5,146 nt of DNA. Source: Paracoccaceae bacterium. GTDB taxonomy: Bacteria > Pseudomonadota > Alphaproteobacteria > Rhodobacterales > Rhodobacteraceae. Of this stretch, positions 5,086 through 5,146 are shown in pieces. Position 1 is the stretch's first letter. Each line of letters starts with the position of its first letter. The stretch lies in the NCBI GenBank assembly GCA_003565055.1, contig PXDM01000210.1:1-5146 (forward strand), given 5' to 3'. The position numbers and the translations under genes were made by a program. Below the pieces are notes generated by a model, which did no database searches, was not told the origin of the DNA, and saw only the letters and a program-made list of their open reading frames with translations.

Positions 5086-5146
5086 ATGTCCGACCATAGA
5101 TACAGACCCGAAGTCGAGATCCTATCTGTGACCGATACTGGCCGCC
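5086..5146 (+). CDS. tnpA: IS66-family accessory protein TnpA, N-terminal fragment
   Basis: Twenty codons are visible: MSDHRYR, then PEVEILSVTDTGR, and the gene runs off the window. The pattern M-S/T-x-x-x-Y-x-x-E-V-x-I-L-x-x-x-x-x-GR is what I know from the start of IS66 Orf1 proteins, which continue with an RRRW-type helix-turn-helix. The ATG at 5086 has AGG (5074-5076) nine bases upstream as a possible ribosome site. In IS66 elements TnpA and TnpB are small proteins needed, with the DDE transposase TnpC, for movement. Identification rests on a short peptide plus the GTAAGC terminus 60 bp upstream. Confidence 0.6.
   Translation, partial: MSDHRYRPEVEILSVTDTGR

Larger units (their letters stand above)
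5026..5146 (+). mobile_element. Left end of an IS66-family insertion sequence (continues beyond the window)
   Basis: Two signals agree. The sequence GTAAGC at 5026-5031 is the terminal sequence typical of IS66-family inverted repeats (beginning GTAA). Sixty bases inside it, an ATG opens a peptide that looks like the start of the IS66 accessory protein TnpA. The right end, TnpB (Orf2) and the transposase TnpC (Orf3) would lie to the right of the window. IS66 elements make 8-bp target duplications, so the flanking bases 5018-5025 (TGTGGAGG) are the predicted duplication. Without the other end the exact boundary is not proven. Confidence 0.6.

Noticed and set aside
1..5146. CRISPR array, tRNA or rRNA genes
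   Set aside because: I saw no spaced direct repeats other than the coding LRR units, and no tRNA cloverleaf or rRNA-like sequence on either strand by eye.

Overview
The window looks like chromosome from a high-GC alphaproteobacterium, most likely a member of Rhodobacterales. The evidence is GC-rich coding sequence with C/G-ending codons, a METTL26-like methyltransferase tail ending in a typical way, and an MBL-fold exonuclease / ATP-dependent DNA ligase pair of the kind common in alphaproteobacteria. The taxon is inferred from protein style, not from any marker gene.

Layout. (1) Positions 2-154 (+) hold the last 50 codons of a DUF938 / METTL26-type putative SAM methyltransferase. (2) Positions 133-420 (-) encode a small lipoprotein with one bacterial SH3 domain; it converges with the methyltransferase gene and overlaps its end by 22 bp. 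(3) Positions 421-583 are a divergent intergenic region. (4) Positions 584-2146 (+) encode a 520-residue leucine-rich-repeat protein with four consecutive 66-bp (22-residue) repeat units and a long helical C-terminal part of unknown function. (5) Positions 2147-2307 are intergenic and include an AT-rich patch with an imperfect palindrome directly next to a sequence very close to the chromosomal parS (ParB-binding) consensus. (6) Positions 2308-3309 and 3306-4868 (+) are a translationally coupled pair: a ligase-associated MBL-fold DNA exonuclease and a cisplatin-damage-response-type ATP-dependent DNA ligase. (7) From 4869 the sequence changes character. A short open stretch looks like the tail of a serine recombinase and breaks at 5026, where what appears to be the left end of an IS66-family element begins. 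The IS carries the first 20 codons of its accessory gene (tnpA) at the window edge.

The exonuclease and ligase should work together in DNA end processing and joining. In many bacteria the same operon continues with an Lhr-like helicase and the phosphoesterase PdeM. Here neither follows directly; mobile-element debris and an IS occupy that position. The least explained gene is the LRR protein. Its N-terminus resembles the start of bacterial LRR signalling proteins and its repeats look recently duplicated, but the C-terminal 350 residues match no domain I can name.
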